A stretch of 64,000 nucleotides of DNA from Sphingomonadales bacterium Ga0077557 (GCA_001464615.1 LNFI01000006.1:62001-126000), one strand, 5' to 3'; positions 35,635 through 43,672 are shown, numbered from the stretch's first letter. Notes: generated by a model from the letters alone, not told the origin. A program made the numbers and translations.

Positions 35635-35915
35635 GAATCCCCGGCGATCTGATTGCCGGTGCCATCATCATGGCACCCGCGTATCGCGCTCACGGCCCCT
35701 CCGCAGCGTCGATGCCCGGTCTTCGCAACCAAGACCGGTATCAGCAATAGCTGGCGGTCCGTGTTGGGTTGGAACGAAGGCGACTCACGGCGAAACGTTA
35801 AAAGCGCGCCGAATTATGGATCAATTCGGGATTTCACGCGTTTGAACCTGCGATGGCCCTATGCCCGAATCACCCCTGTTCGCGCGATTCGGTGAAAATT
35901 CGGTGAAAAAACCGC
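35635..35915. other. intergenic region between bcp and the M23 peptidase gene
   Basis: 281 bases. A GGAAC (35771-35775) and a CGTTA (35796) occur, but 20 bases apart, too far for an EcfG promoter. No ORF with coding character was seen. Confidence 0.4.
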
Positions 35916-36383
35916 TCAACCCAGCGCGCGGACGGCCTCAAGCACATCGACCGCATGGCCAGGCACCTTCACTCGCCGCCAACTGCGCACCAGATTGCCT
36001 TGCGCATCGAACAGGAAGGTCGACCGGTCGATCCCCATATAGGTTTTGCCGTACATGCTCTTTTGCACCCACACGCCAAAAGCCTCCATCGCGGCATCGT
36101 CCTCATCGGTCGCGAGCGGGACGGTAAGATCATATTTATCGATGAATTTCTGATGCTTGATCGGGGGATCTTTAGACACGCCGAGAACAGCGGTGCTGAG
36201 CGAGCCGAATTCCTTCAGATGCTGGCTGAAATCCTGCGCTTCGCGCGTGCAGCCCGATGTATCGTCCTTGGGATAGAAATACAGCACGAAGGGCGCACCG
36301 ACATAGCTCCGCAAATTGACCTTGCCGCCGCTTGATGTGGTCAGCTCGATATCCGGGATCTTGTCCCCTTCAACCAACGCCAT
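35916..36383 (-). CDS. bcp: peroxiredoxin Bcp (thioredoxin-dependent thiol peroxidase)
   Basis: A 155-residue atypical 2-Cys or 1-Cys peroxiredoxin. The peroxidatic cysteine is in FYPKDDTSGCTREAQDF. The resolving Cys five residues later in some Bcp proteins is absent, so a 1-Cys mechanism is possible. VLGVSKDPPIKHQKFI and DRSTFLFD are also diagnostic. It reduces peroxides in the cytoplasm. Start at 36383 (or 36389), inside the end of glnE, so the two reading frames overlap by 14 bases and are probably co-expressed. Confidence 0.93.
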   Translation of the reverse strand: MALVEGDKIPDIELTTSSGGKVNLRSYVGAPFVLYFYPKDDTSGCTREAQDFSQHLKEFGSLSTAVLGVSKDPPIKHQKFIDKYDLTVPLATDEDDAAMEAFGVWVQKSMYGKTYMGIDRSTFLFDAQGNLVRSWRRVKVPGHAVDVLEAVRALG

Positions 36384-39126
36384 GATCATCTTCCCCTATG
36401 CTTGGATGGTGCGATTCCCAATGCTGCATGCTCAGTCGAGTCCAGCTGGCGCGCACCTCCTGCCGCGTCGCATTGAGCAGCGCAACCACCTCATCCCAAT
36501 CCTGCAGCGCGAGTGCCCGAACGATCAACGTTCTCGTTGCTGGGCCGGGCGGTTGCATATCGGGCGCGACCAGCCGGATTGTCACCAGCAATCGGGTCAA
36601 AAAATCATGCGCGGCCCGCAGCGCGGGCGGCACCAGGCCAGCACCGGCAAGCTGGTCGATCGCGGTGCCAAGGTCCGATGAAAACCCAATCCGGTGGCTG
36701 AGCTGGGTGAGGTGCACAGCAAATTCCAGGTCGACAAGGCCCCCCGGCAACAGCTTCGCATCGAGCGGACCGACCGGCGGTTTGTGCATCGCCATATCAC
36801 GCCGCATCGTCACGGCGTCAGCCACAAGATCCCGATCGGGTCGGGCACCACCCAGCACCGCAGCGACGATGTCATCAACCTCTGCGCGCCCTGCCAGCGA
36901 TCCAAAAATCGCCCGGGCACGGGTCAGCGCCATATGTTCCCAGGTCCAGGCGCTTTCCTGCTGATAGCGCGCAAACCCGATCGTAGACACGACCAACGGC
37001 CCCTGATCACCCGATGGCCGCAGCCGGGTATCAATCTCATAAAGCGGCCCAGCGGCGGTCGGCACCGACAGCGCAGCACTCACACGTTGTGCAAGCCGAT
37101 TATAATAAAGCACTGCACTTAAAGGCTTTTTTCCATCTGATTCGGCGCGGTAATCGCCGGTGAACAGATAGATGAGATCGAGATCAGAGGCATGAGTGAG
37201 CAACCCGCCACCCATGCGACCAAGCGCCATGATCACCAGTTCACTGTCGGGCACGCGGCCATGCGCAATCGCAAATTCGTCAATTGTTGCCCGCACGATG
37301 ACGTCGATCGCTGCTTCGGCAACGCGCGCATAGCCGGCCGCAACGGCCAGCGGATCGCTGACCCCGGCCACAATCTGCGCGCCCAGGGCAAAGCGCTTTT
37401 CGCCAACCACGCGCCGGGCATAATCAAGCAACGCCTGATAATCCGTGCCCTCGCGCGGCGCGATCTGGGCGATCAAGGTCGGCACGTCGCCGACGGGATC
37501 CAGCGCGGTTGAATCGATCAGCCCATCCAACAGTTCCGGACGCCGGCCAAGCGCCTCGGCAAGCGGCGGCGCATGGCTTAGAATCGCGCCCAACAGGCGC
37601 GTGAGCGCTGGTTGCGCCTCTAACAGCCGGAAGAAGTTGATCGCGCTCGATAGCCGCGCCAGGATATGGTCGAGCCGGATGATCGCGCCTGCTGGATCGG
37701 GCGCTTGTCCCAGTCCATCGACGAGCCCAGGCAGCACCGCCTCTAACGCCTGACGCGCCGGCCCGCTGCGCAGCGCCGGATAGGCGCCCGCCCGCCAACT
37801 TTCGATGCGTTCGCGCGCCACCGGTGCGGCCACGTCGTCAAAGCCAGCGGTGATCAGCGCCGCCAGCAACCGCGATGAATCGCCCGGCAGCGCATCGCCC
37901 GTTTCGGGTTCGATGCCGTCATAGATCACCCCAACCCGCTCGACATGCGGCTGGAGCAGCGCCAGCAATGCCTGCTGATCGGGCAAACCGTGCAGCTTCG
38001 CGAGCGACTCAAGCGCGGCCCCGCTTGGCAGATGATGCGTCTGGCGATCATCGACCATTTGCGCGCGGTGCTCGATCGTGCGGAGCAGCGTATAGGCAGC
38101 GCTCAGCGTCTCTGCCTCGCTCGCTGCAATCCAGCCGCCATCCGCAAGCCGGTCAAGCGCATCGCGGGTTGCGGCAGCGCGCACGGCCGGATTGCGGCCG
38201 CCATGGATCATCTGATGAATCTGCGCGAAAAATTCGACCTCGCGGATGCCGCCCCTGCCCCGCTTCAGATCATAACCTGGGCCGAATTCCTGCCCCTGCG
38301 CGTGATGATCGCGGATCCGCCGCGAAATTCCCCGAATCTCGCCGATTGCGCCGAAATCCAATGCGCGCCGCCAGACAAAGGGCTGAACGGTTTCAAGAAA
38401 TCGCTGCCCCATCACCACATCACCCGCCACCGCCCGCGCCCGGATAAACGCCGCACGCTCCCAGGGCAGCGCCTGCGATTCATAATAAGCAATGGCCGGT
38501 TCCACGCCGAGCACGATCGGCGTGATTTCGGGCGAGGGTCGCAGCCGCAAGTCGACCCGCAACACATACCCATCAGCATCGCGTGTTTGCAGCAGTTCGA
38601 TCACGCGCCGTCCGATGCGAACGGCGGCGTCGTCGGGGATTTCACGCGGTCGGCATGGCAAACTGGCGGGATCGAACAACAGGATGGGATCGATGTCAGA
38701 CGAATAGTTCAGCTCATGACTGCCCTGTTTGCCGAGTGCGATGGCGGCAAAGCCAATCGCCGGTGCCCCTGGCGTCCGTTCCTCGATCGCGGCGCGAATG
38801 GCAGCATCAAGCGCATAATCGGCGAAGTCGGAAAGCGCGCGCGTCACCGCCGTCAAATCATAGTGCCCGGCCAGATCGCCGATCGCGACCAGCAAGGCCA
38901 GACGGCGCCGTTCAATCCGTAAGCGCTGGCCAACCGGCATCGCGCCATCGGCAATTCGGATCGACATAGGATCGGGGAGCGGATCGGGCAGCCCCCCGCC
39001 GACGATGCGATCAACCAGCGCGTGCTCACGATCGATCAGCTGGGCCAGGAAGGGCGCATGCGAATGGGCACGCGCAATCGCCTCGCGAAGACCCCGGCTA
39101 TCGGACGGTGAGGCTGTGATATTCAT
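36370..39126 (-). CDS. glnE: bifunctional glutamine-synthetase adenylyltransferase/deadenylyltransferase
   Basis: A 918-residue protein with two nucleotidyltransferase domains: the N-terminal deadenylylase (SHELNYSSDIDPILLF near 150) and the C-terminal adenylylase (GGLLTHASDLDLIYLF near 645), each followed by its helical GlnD-like partner domain. It adjusts glutamine synthetase activity to nitrogen supply with GlnB. Start ATG 39126 is set by the first family-like residues; an ATG ten codons upstream exists and neither has a good ribosome site. Its 3' end overlaps bcp. Divergent from the NepR-like ORF at 39203. Confidence 0.95.
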   Translation of the reverse strand: MNITASPSDSRGLREAIARAHSHAPFLAQLIDREHALVDRIVGGGLPDPLPDPMSIRIADGAMPVGQRLRIERRRLALLVAIGDLAGHYDLTAVTRALSDFADYALDAAIRAAIEERTPGAPAIGFAAIALGKQGSHELNYSSDIDPILLFDPASLPCRPREIPDDAAVRIGRRVIELLQTRDADGYVLRVDLRLRPSPEITPIVLGVEPAIAYYESQALPWERAAFIRARAVAGDVVMGQRFLETVQPFVWRRALDFGAIGEIRGISRRIRDHHAQGQEFGPGYDLKRGRGGIREVEFFAQIHQMIHGGRNPAVRAAATRDALDRLADGGWIAASEAETLSAAYTLLRTIEHRAQMVDDRQTHHLPSGAALESLAKLHGLPDQQALLALLQPHVERVGVIYDGIEPETGDALPGDSSRLLAALITAGFDDVAAPVARERIESWRAGAYPALRSGPARQALEAVLPGLVDGLGQAPDPAGAIIRLDHILARLSSAINFFRLLEAQPALTRLLGAILSHAPPLAEALGRRPELLDGLIDSTALDPVGDVPTLIAQIAPREGTDYQALLDYARRVVGEKRFALGAQIVAGVSDPLAVAAGYARVAEAAIDVIVRATIDEFAIAHGRVPDSELVIMALGRMGGGLLTHASDLDLIYLFTGDYRAESDGKKPLSAVLYYNRLAQRVSAALSVPTAAGPLYEIDTRLRPSGDQGPLVVSTIGFARYQQESAWTWEHMALTRARAIFGSLAGRAEVDDIVAAVLGGARPDRDLVADAVTMRRDMAMHKPPVGPLDAKLLPGGLVDLEFAVHLTQLSHRIGFSSDLGTAIDQLAGAGLVPPALRAAHDFLTRLLVTIRLVAPDMQPPGPATRTLIVRALALQDWDEVVALLNATRQEVRASWTRLSMQHWESHHPSIGEDDHGVG

Positions 39127-39168
39127 GCAACGCCCGCCAATTTCGGCTGCCGGCAATGGCCGTCAGCG

Positions 39169-39193
39169 GCAACAATATGCCCGCTAAGCCGTT
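39169..39193 (+). promoter_or_regulatory. candidate EcfG-type promoter of the second NepR-like ORF
   Basis: GCAAC (39169-39173), a 16-base spacer, then CGTT (39190-39193). This is one mismatch from the alphaproteobacterial general-stress consensus GGAAC-N16/17-CGTT. The ORF's ATG is only nine bases past the -10, so the mRNA would be leaderless or nearly so, which matches the absence of a Shine-Dalgarno. Confidence 0.5.
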
Positions 39194-39202
39194 ATACCCG
39201 GC

Positions 39203-39397
39203 ATGTCGATCCATTCGCCCCATGGAAGCGAACCGCTCCCGCACTCCCTGTTTGCTGTCGAAGCGCCGCGTCCGCAGGACGATATCGGCCTTGCCCTGGG
39301 CAGCGCCTTTCCCAGCACTGGGTCGCTACCAGCCGACATGATGGCGATGCTGGCTAAACTCGATTGCGTCGGAAAAGGCCGCTCAAGCCCTGGTTGA
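39203..39397 (+). CDS. NepR-like small protein (second anti-sigma candidate)
   Basis: A 64-residue ORF whose residues 27-54 (DDIGLALGSAF, then LPADMMAMLAKLD) line up with the helix 1 and helix 2 core of NepR (xGxALRSVYxxT...IPPEMLDLLGKLE), with a linker two residues shorter. NepR binds EcfG and keeps it inactive until PhyR-P takes NepR away. It lies 128 bases from ecfG, facing it, and in the general stress locus, which strongly favours a real gene. No Shine-Dalgarno; see the adjacent candidate promoter. The alternative is a non-coding stretch that resembles NepR by chance. Confidence 0.6.
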   Translation: MSIHSPHGSEPLPHSLFAVEAPRPQDDIGLALGSAFPSTGSLPADMMAMLAKLDCVGKGRSSPG

Positions 39398-39524
39398 CCA
39401 GGCCTATTGTCGTTGATGGTATTTCGGCCGCGTCCCACGCCCCCCGACGATTCCGCTATCCAGCCCACTGGACCGGGTAGGGCGTCCGCGTTCATCCTAA
39501 GGTGCAAACTGTTCCCGCCAGTCG

Positions 39525-40172
39525 TCAGCCAAGTCGATCTCTACTCAATTCATCGACATCGTTCATGATCGTTTCCAATACGGTCCGACCTGGCGGATTG
39601 CTGTGCGTGCGGCGCGAGGGCAGCGAGCCATCGGTGAGCAATGTTTCAAGCGCCACGCGCCCGCGCGCGACCCGGCTCTTGATCGTCCCCACCGCAACGC
39701 CACAAATCTCTGCCGCTTCTTCATAGGCAAAGCCGCCCGCGCCGACCAGAATCAACGCTTCGCGCTGCGGCTGGGGCAAGTGCAGCAGCGCGCGTTGCAT
39801 ATCGCCGAGCTCAACCTGCTTGTCCTGCGCAGCGGGTGCCGCCAAAATCCGGTCCGCAACCAGATCGTCCCACTCACCGCGAAAGCGCGATCGGCGCATT
39901 TGCGACAAATAGAGATTGCGCAGGATGATAAACGTCCAGGCACGCATATTCGTGCCCGCCTGAAAGCGAGATCGCGCGGCCCAAGCCTTGAGCAACGTTT
40001 CCTGGACCAGATCATCAGCAAGATCCCGGCTTCCGGAAACCGATCGGCCAAATGCGCGAAGATGCGGGATCACTTGGGCAAGCTGCGCCTTGAATTCGGC
40101 ATCGGGCAGCGCAATCCGTACTTCCGGCGGTGGCGGAGGCGCATCAGCGTCAAGCTCCTGGCGAGGGGTCAT
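39525..40172 (-). CDS. ecfG: general stress response ECF sigma factor (EcfG)
   Basis: A 215-residue ECF sigma factor. Region 2 contains HLRAFGRSVSGSRDLADDL then VQETLLKAWAARSRF (split), typical of ECF15/EcfG; region 4 has LPQPQREALILVGAGGFAYEE with EICGVAVGTIKSRVARGR as the -35 recognition helix. EcfG directs transcription from GGAAC-N16-CGTT promoters in response to stress and is held by NepR. The start ATG 40172 precedes MTPRQELDAD; the frame is open 28 codons further. Together with phyR on the same strand and nepR close by, the identification is firm. Confidence 0.93.
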   Translation of the reverse strand: MTPRQELDADAPPPPPEVRIALPDAEFKAQLAQVIPHLRAFGRSVSGSRDLADDLVQETLLKAWAARSRFQAGTNMRAWTFIILRNLYLSQMRRSRFRGEWDDLVADRILAAPAAQDKQVELGDMQRALLHLPQPQREALILVGAGGFAYEEAAEICGVAVGTIKSRVARGRVALETLLTDGSLPSRRTHSNPPGRTVLETIMNDVDELSRDRLG

Positions 40173-40292
40173 GCGATTCCGTCCCCGTGCGCAAAAGGAC
40201 AGCGCCCGGCCGCCTGGCCACAGCAAAAACAATCGGGAAGGCAATGAAAATTGCACATCCGCATTGGCGACGTTCCCCTCAACATGCCGGGC

Positions 40293-40430
40293 TCAACGCA
40301 TGAACAGCGCAGCGAAAACAAGGATAATCAACACCAGCGAAACGCCCAGCACGATGCGCACCCCCTGGGGCGATGCACCTCCGCTTGCCGCCTGCTCGCT
40401 GATGTGAATCGGTTCTTGGTGATCATCCAT
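40293..40430 (-). CDS. 45-residue single-pass membrane protein in the stress locus
   Basis: A short ORF between phyR and ecfG on the same strand: MDDHQEPIHISEQAASGG, a short basic turn, then a hydrophobic segment GVSLVLIILVFAALFMR up to the stop. It has one predicted transmembrane helix with the N-terminus likely in the cytoplasm. Similar tiny membrane proteins (HISE.EASGG then one helix) occur next to ecfG in other sphingomonads as I recall, without known function. ATG 40430; weak AAGCGG upstream. Confidence 0.7.
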   Translation of the reverse strand: MDDHQEPIHISEQAASGGASPQGVRIVLGVSLVLIILVFAALFMR

Positions 40431-40471
40431 ACCGCTTCAACACACGAAACCCGTTTTGGGTCCGTATCGTT

Positions 40472-41275
40472 TTATTCGGCAGGCAAGGTCGCTTCATCAA
40501 AGAACAAAGCCTGGGCAATCGCCGCCTTGACGGTGGAACGCTGGAAAGGCTTGGTGATCAGGAATGTCGGCTCGGGCCGCTCGCCGGTCAGCAGCCGTTC
40601 GGGGAAGGCGGTGATAAAAATCACCGGGACCGCAAACTGCGCCAAAATATCTTTGACGGCATCGATGCCAGAGCTGTCATCCGCCAGCTGAATATCGGCG
40701 AGGACAAGCCCCGGCCGATCTTCCATCGCCAGGGCCACCGCCTCATCCCGCGTTACCGCCACCCCGGTCACGTCATGCCCCAGATCGCGCACGATCGTCT
40801 CGATATCCATGGCGATGATCGGCTCATCTTCGATAATCAGCACTCGCGCGCGCGTCTGCTTTTCGATCTCGCTAAGGGCATCACCAACCAGCGCCTCAAG
40901 CGTCGCTGAATCAGTATCGATCAGAAAGGCGGCATCTTCGGGGGTAAAACCCTCCATCGCCGTCAGCAGCAGTGCCTGACGCGACAACGGCGTCATCCGG
41001 GCCATGCGGGCGCGGGCAATGCTTTCGGGATCGCTGCCGGAAACAGCAACGGCTTCCTCGCGGCCCGCCACATTTGCTGATGACCAAATCGCCTGAAATG
41101 TCCGATACAGCGCAAGACGCGGATCGATATCCCGCGGAAATTCTTCTGGGGCAGCGACAATCGCCTCAAGCGTGGCGCGGACATAATGATCGCCGTGCGA
41201 CTGGCTGCCAGTCAAGGCGCGCCCATAACGGCGCAGAAACGGGAGATGCGGAGCAAGCTGTTGTCCAAGCGACAT
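40472..41275 (-). CDS. phyR: response regulator PhyR (anti-anti-sigma factor)
   Basis: A 267-residue protein with the unique PhyR layout: an N-terminal sigma-factor-like domain (about 1-135, with HLPFLRRYGRALTGSQ and LSRQALLLTAMEGFTPEDAA) and a C-terminal receiver (141-262). Receiver residues: ED at 149-150, phosphorylated Asp194 in LVLADIQL, Thr222 in FITAF, Lys242 in LITKPF (the FATGUY-type region). When phosphorylated it opens and binds NepR, releasing EcfG. It is divergent from nepR over a 233-base region. Confidence 0.97.
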   Translation of the reverse strand: MSLGQQLAPHLPFLRRYGRALTGSQSHGDHYVRATLEAIVAAPEEFPRDIDPRLALYRTFQAIWSSANVAGREEAVAVSGSDPESIARARMARMTPLSRQALLLTAMEGFTPEDAAFLIDTDSATLEALVGDALSEIEKQTRARVLIIEDEPIIAMDIETIVRDLGHDVTGVAVTRDEAVALAMEDRPGLVLADIQLADDSSGIDAVKDILAQFAVPVIFITAFPERLLTGERPEPTFLITKPFQRSTVKAAIAQALFFDEATLPAE

Positions 41276-41387
41276 AATTGGCGAAATCTCCCTGCGTGAC
41301 TGCTCCCCCTATGTGCTGGCGGCAGCCCCTTGTTACAATCGTCGGCACGGCTAAGACAAAATAGATTTGTAATTTCGCACCGCAGGC

Positions 41388-41412
41388 GGAACAATCGAGC
41401 GGCTATTTGGTT
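41388..41412 (+). promoter_or_regulatory. candidate EcfG-dependent promoter of nepR
   Basis: GGAAC (41388-41392), 16-base spacer, GGTT (41409-41412). One mismatch from the GGAAC-N16-CGTT consensus; it points towards nepR, whose start is about 97 bases downstream. Confidence 0.55.
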
Positions 41413-41508
41413 TCATGTGTCCGTGGCGAATGCGTAGAATTTACGTGCAGGCTGCCAACACAGCTATCCGCCTGCCCAATAACATGAAGATTTTTTAGGG
41501 GTTTTTCG

Positions 41509-41673
41509 TTGGTTTCTGATCATGAGACGTCGAAGAATGCACCTCCCCAGCGCGCCACCAAATCGCGCGGCGGTGACCAGGAGATGGGCGAGGCATTACG
41601 CTCTGTGTATCAGCAAACGATCGACGAGCAGATTCCGCCGGAGATGCTCGATCTGCTGGGTAAGCTCGAATAG
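41509..41673 (+). CDS. nepR: anti-sigma factor NepR
   Basis: A 54-residue protein read from TTG 41509 to TAG 41673. The last 30 residues, MGEALRSVYQQTIDEQIPPE followed by MLDLLGKLE, are the NepR core that wraps EcfG. The N-terminal part is polar and disordered, as usual. A Shine-Dalgarno AGGGG (41497-41501) lies seven bases before the TTG; there is no upstream in-frame ATG that would give a better fit. Nine bases separate it from the next gene (PhyP-like), so they form an operon. It is divergent from phyR, unlike the more usual nepR-ecfG pair. Confidence 0.9.
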   Translation: MVSDHETSKNAPPQRATKSRGGDQEMGEALRSVYQQTIDEQIPPEMLDLLGKLE

Positions 41674-41682
41674 CGCCAGGGA

Positions 41683-43299
41683 ATGGATTCCCTAGCCAGC
41701 GCCGACGGGCCCAGAATGCGGCGATGGATGGTGTGGCTGACGCAGTTGCCCACGGGCGCCAAGCTTTTCCTGATCCTTAGCGCTGCGCTTCTCCCGCTGG
41801 CGCTGATCGCGTTGTTCGCGGCACGCCAGACCAGTGAAATCGCGAATGCCCAATTGGAGTCGCGCACCCGTGCGGCCGCGAATGAGGGCGCGCACGCGCT
41901 CGAAATCGAACTCGCCGGCGATATGACTGCCCTGCGGGTGGCGCTCAACGCGCTTGATCAGGATGGCGAGGACGTCCCCAGCTGCGCCCGCGCCCAGGGG
42001 ATTTTTGCTGAACAACTCGCCAAGGGAGCGCGCTTCACCATCGTCGCCAATGACGGGCGGGTGCTGTGCGGCACCACGGCGCAAATTGCTCTTCCCATCA
42101 CCATTCCCGATCGCCCCGGTTTGATCGCTGCGGCGATTGGTCCTGACACCGGGCTCTTGCTGGCCATGGGCGCGCCGAGCGGCATGTTGAGCGCCAAGGC
42201 GGTATTCCCCATTACGATGTTGGCACAGATCGCCCGCCCAGCCGGTTTCATGCCGCCCTATGCAGCGGCGCTGATCCACGACCGGCAACGGCTGGAACTG
42301 CAGCCACTCCCCGAATTAACGCCGCTCGACCGCACCGAATCGGCCTCCCGCCCACTGAGTATCAACGGGCTGACCTTCGAAATCACCCTGCGCAGCGCGC
42401 CGATTACGTCGGCGATGGTTGTGGCGATGCTGCTGCCGGTGATGATGTGGGCGGCGGCGGCGGGTATTGGCTGGTTTGTGGTCGATCGGCTGCTAATCAG
42501 GCCGTTGCGGCAACTGCGGACGCTGGTCGCGGACTATCAGCCGGGCGAGGTGCTCGATATCGGCCTGGCGCGATCAATGCCGGCGCAGGAGATTCGCGAT
42601 CTTGGCGAGACGTTTCGCACGATTACCGACACCGTCGCCGCCCATGAAGCCGATTTGGCCCAAGGGTTAGTCCGCCAGACCAAATTGACTCGCGAAGTGC
42701 ATCATCGCGTCAAAAACAACCTGCAAGTCATCTCTAGCCTGATCAATTTCCACGCCCGTGGTGCCAAATCTGCCGAAGCGACCGCAGCCTATGCCTCCAT
42801 CCAGCGTCGCGTCGACGCGCTGGCGGTGGTCCATCGCAATCATTTTGCGGAGATGGAAGAAACGCGCGGCGTCAGCCTGCGGTCAGTGATTGGCGATCTT
42901 GCCTCCAATATCCGCGCCACCGCGCCAGACAGCACCGGCCTGTCGATTCTGCTCGATCTCGACAGCTATCTAAGCACGCAGGATGTCGCGACCGCGGTTG
43001 CGTTTCTGCTCACCGAAATCATCGAACTGGCGATGATGGCCCATCATGATCCAGCACTTCGAATTTCGCTGAAGCCCGCGACAGATGCCGTAGACACCGG
43101 ATCGACCGTCGGCAGTGCGCGGGCGCTGCTGCGGATCAGCTCGCCCGCATTGGTCGACACCCCAAAGCTGCAAACCGAATTATCAGAACGCTATGGCCGC
43201 GTCATCGAAGGTCTGTCGCGCCAGCTCCGGTCCCGGCTCCACCACGATCCCCTGGTCGGTGCCTATGAGATCCCGATCGCGATCACAGGCCTGGATTAG
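41683..43299 (+). CDS. phyP: PhyP-like HisKA_2 sensor protein, negative regulator of PhyR
   Basis: A 538-residue membrane sensor: membrane segment about 24-46, periplasmic region 50-245, second segment about 245-268, HAMP-like linker, then a HisKA_2 domain with REVHHRVKNNLQVISSLINF (His341). The part that should be the ATP-binding domain is degraded: the N-box region reads TEIIELAMMAHHDPALRIS with no Asn, and no clear G boxes follow. That fits PhyP of Sphingomonas Fr1, a negative regulator proposed to dephosphorylate PhyR, better than a kinase. Operon with nepR. Function inferred from locus and family. Confidence 0.82.
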   Translation: MDSLASADGPRMRRWMVWLTQLPTGAKLFLILSAALLPLALIALFAARQTSEIANAQLESRTRAAANEGAHALEIELAGDMTALRVALNALDQDGEDVPSCARAQGIFAEQLAKGARFTIVANDGRVLCGTTAQIALPITIPDRPGLIAAAIGPDTGLLLAMGAPSGMLSAKAVFPITMLAQIARPAGFMPPYAAALIHDRQRLELQPLPELTPLDRTESASRPLSINGLTFEITLRSAPITSAMVVAMLLPVMMWAAAAGIGWFVVDRLLIRPLRQLRTLVADYQPGEVLDIGLARSMPAQEIRDLGETFRTITDTVAAHEADLAQGLVRQTKLTREVHHRVKNNLQVISSLINFHARGAKSAEATAAYASIQRRVDALAVVHRNHFAEMEETRGVSLRSVIGDLASNIRATAPDSTGLSILLDLDSYLSTQDVATAVAFLLTEIIELAMMAHHDPALRISLKPATDAVDTGSTVGSARALLRISSPALVDTPKLQTELSERYGRVIEGLSRQLRSRLHHDPLVGAYEIPIAITGLD

Positions 43300-43309
43300 C
43301 GCGGCGTGG

Positions 43310-43439
43310 GCTACAGCAACGTGCGTTAAATCTGCACCACCTCCGTTCGGCCTGAGCGAAGTCGAAGGCCAAGCGGTGCGCCCTATGCTTCGACTTCGCT
43401 CAGCACGAACGGTTCAGATTAAACGCACGCTGCTCTAAC
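43310..43439. repeat. nested palindromic miniature element, copy B
   Basis: The inner inverted repeat has arms 43343-43367 and 43388-43412 (CCGTTCGGCCTGAGCGAAGT / complementary on the right). The outer imperfect inverted repeat starts GCTACAGCAACGTGCGTTAA on the left, and read inward from the right starts GTTAGAGCAGCGTGCGTTTA. The outer ends match copy A at 7353-7491 (consensus TAGAGCAnCGTGCnTTnAATCTGAAC), while the inner palindrome is different. No ORF. It lies directly after phyP. Confidence 0.8.
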
Positions 43440-43507
43440 AAAACTGCAACCCCTTGGCTTGCAGGCGCAATACAAAGCCAGCCACACCTAAAAATCTTTG
43501 CAGAACG

Positions 43508-43532
43508 GGAACCGACAATGGCGTTCGTCGCT
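43508..43532 (+). promoter_or_regulatory. candidate EcfG-type promoter of the small RNA
   Basis: A perfect GGAAC (43508-43512), 16-base spacer and CGCT (43529-43532), one mismatch from CGTT. Start of transcription would be near 43538-43541, exactly where a two-hairpin, terminator-ended RNA begins. Confidence 0.5.
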
Positions 43533-43539
43533 TATAGAT

Positions 43540-43637
43540 TCGGATAGTGAAACAAGCCCCCCCGCTCTCGCTATCCAATAACTGGACCCGGACGCGCCCC
43601 CTCCCCCCCCCGGTGGCACGTCCGGGTCTTAATTTTT
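43540..43637 (+). ncRNA. candidate C-rich-loop small RNA (GsrN-like)
   Basis: About 98 bases after an EcfG-type promoter and without an ORF. Two hairpins are visible: stem GGATAG (43542-43547)/CTATCC (43571-43576) with a loop containing seven C residues, and a 10-bp stem GACCCGGACG (43585-43594)/CGTCCGGGTC (43619-43628) whose 24-base loop is almost all C, followed by TTAATTTTT as terminator. C-rich exposed loops pair with G-rich ribosome sites; Caulobacter GsrN, a sigma-T-dependent stress RNA, works this way. Position beside phyR-nepR-phyP supports the idea. No homology search was possible. Confidence 0.6.
43585..43637 (+). terminator. Rho-independent terminator (3' hairpin of the candidate sRNA)
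   Basis: A 10-bp perfect stem with a 24-base C-rich loop, followed by TTAATTTTT (43629-43637). Confidence 0.7.
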
Positions 43638-43672
43638 CAAGCGGAAGCGAAAGACGCTAGCGCCGCTACCCG

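Noticed and set aside
35771..35799. GGAAC and CGTT upstream of the 5' end of the M23 peptidase gene, considered as an EcfG promoter.
   Set aside because: Spacer of 20 bases is too long, and it points away from the minus-strand genes.
39184..39507. Minus-strand 107-codon frame opposite the NepR-like ORF.
   Set aside because: Its residues match no family, while the plus strand gives the NepR core and a promoter-like site.
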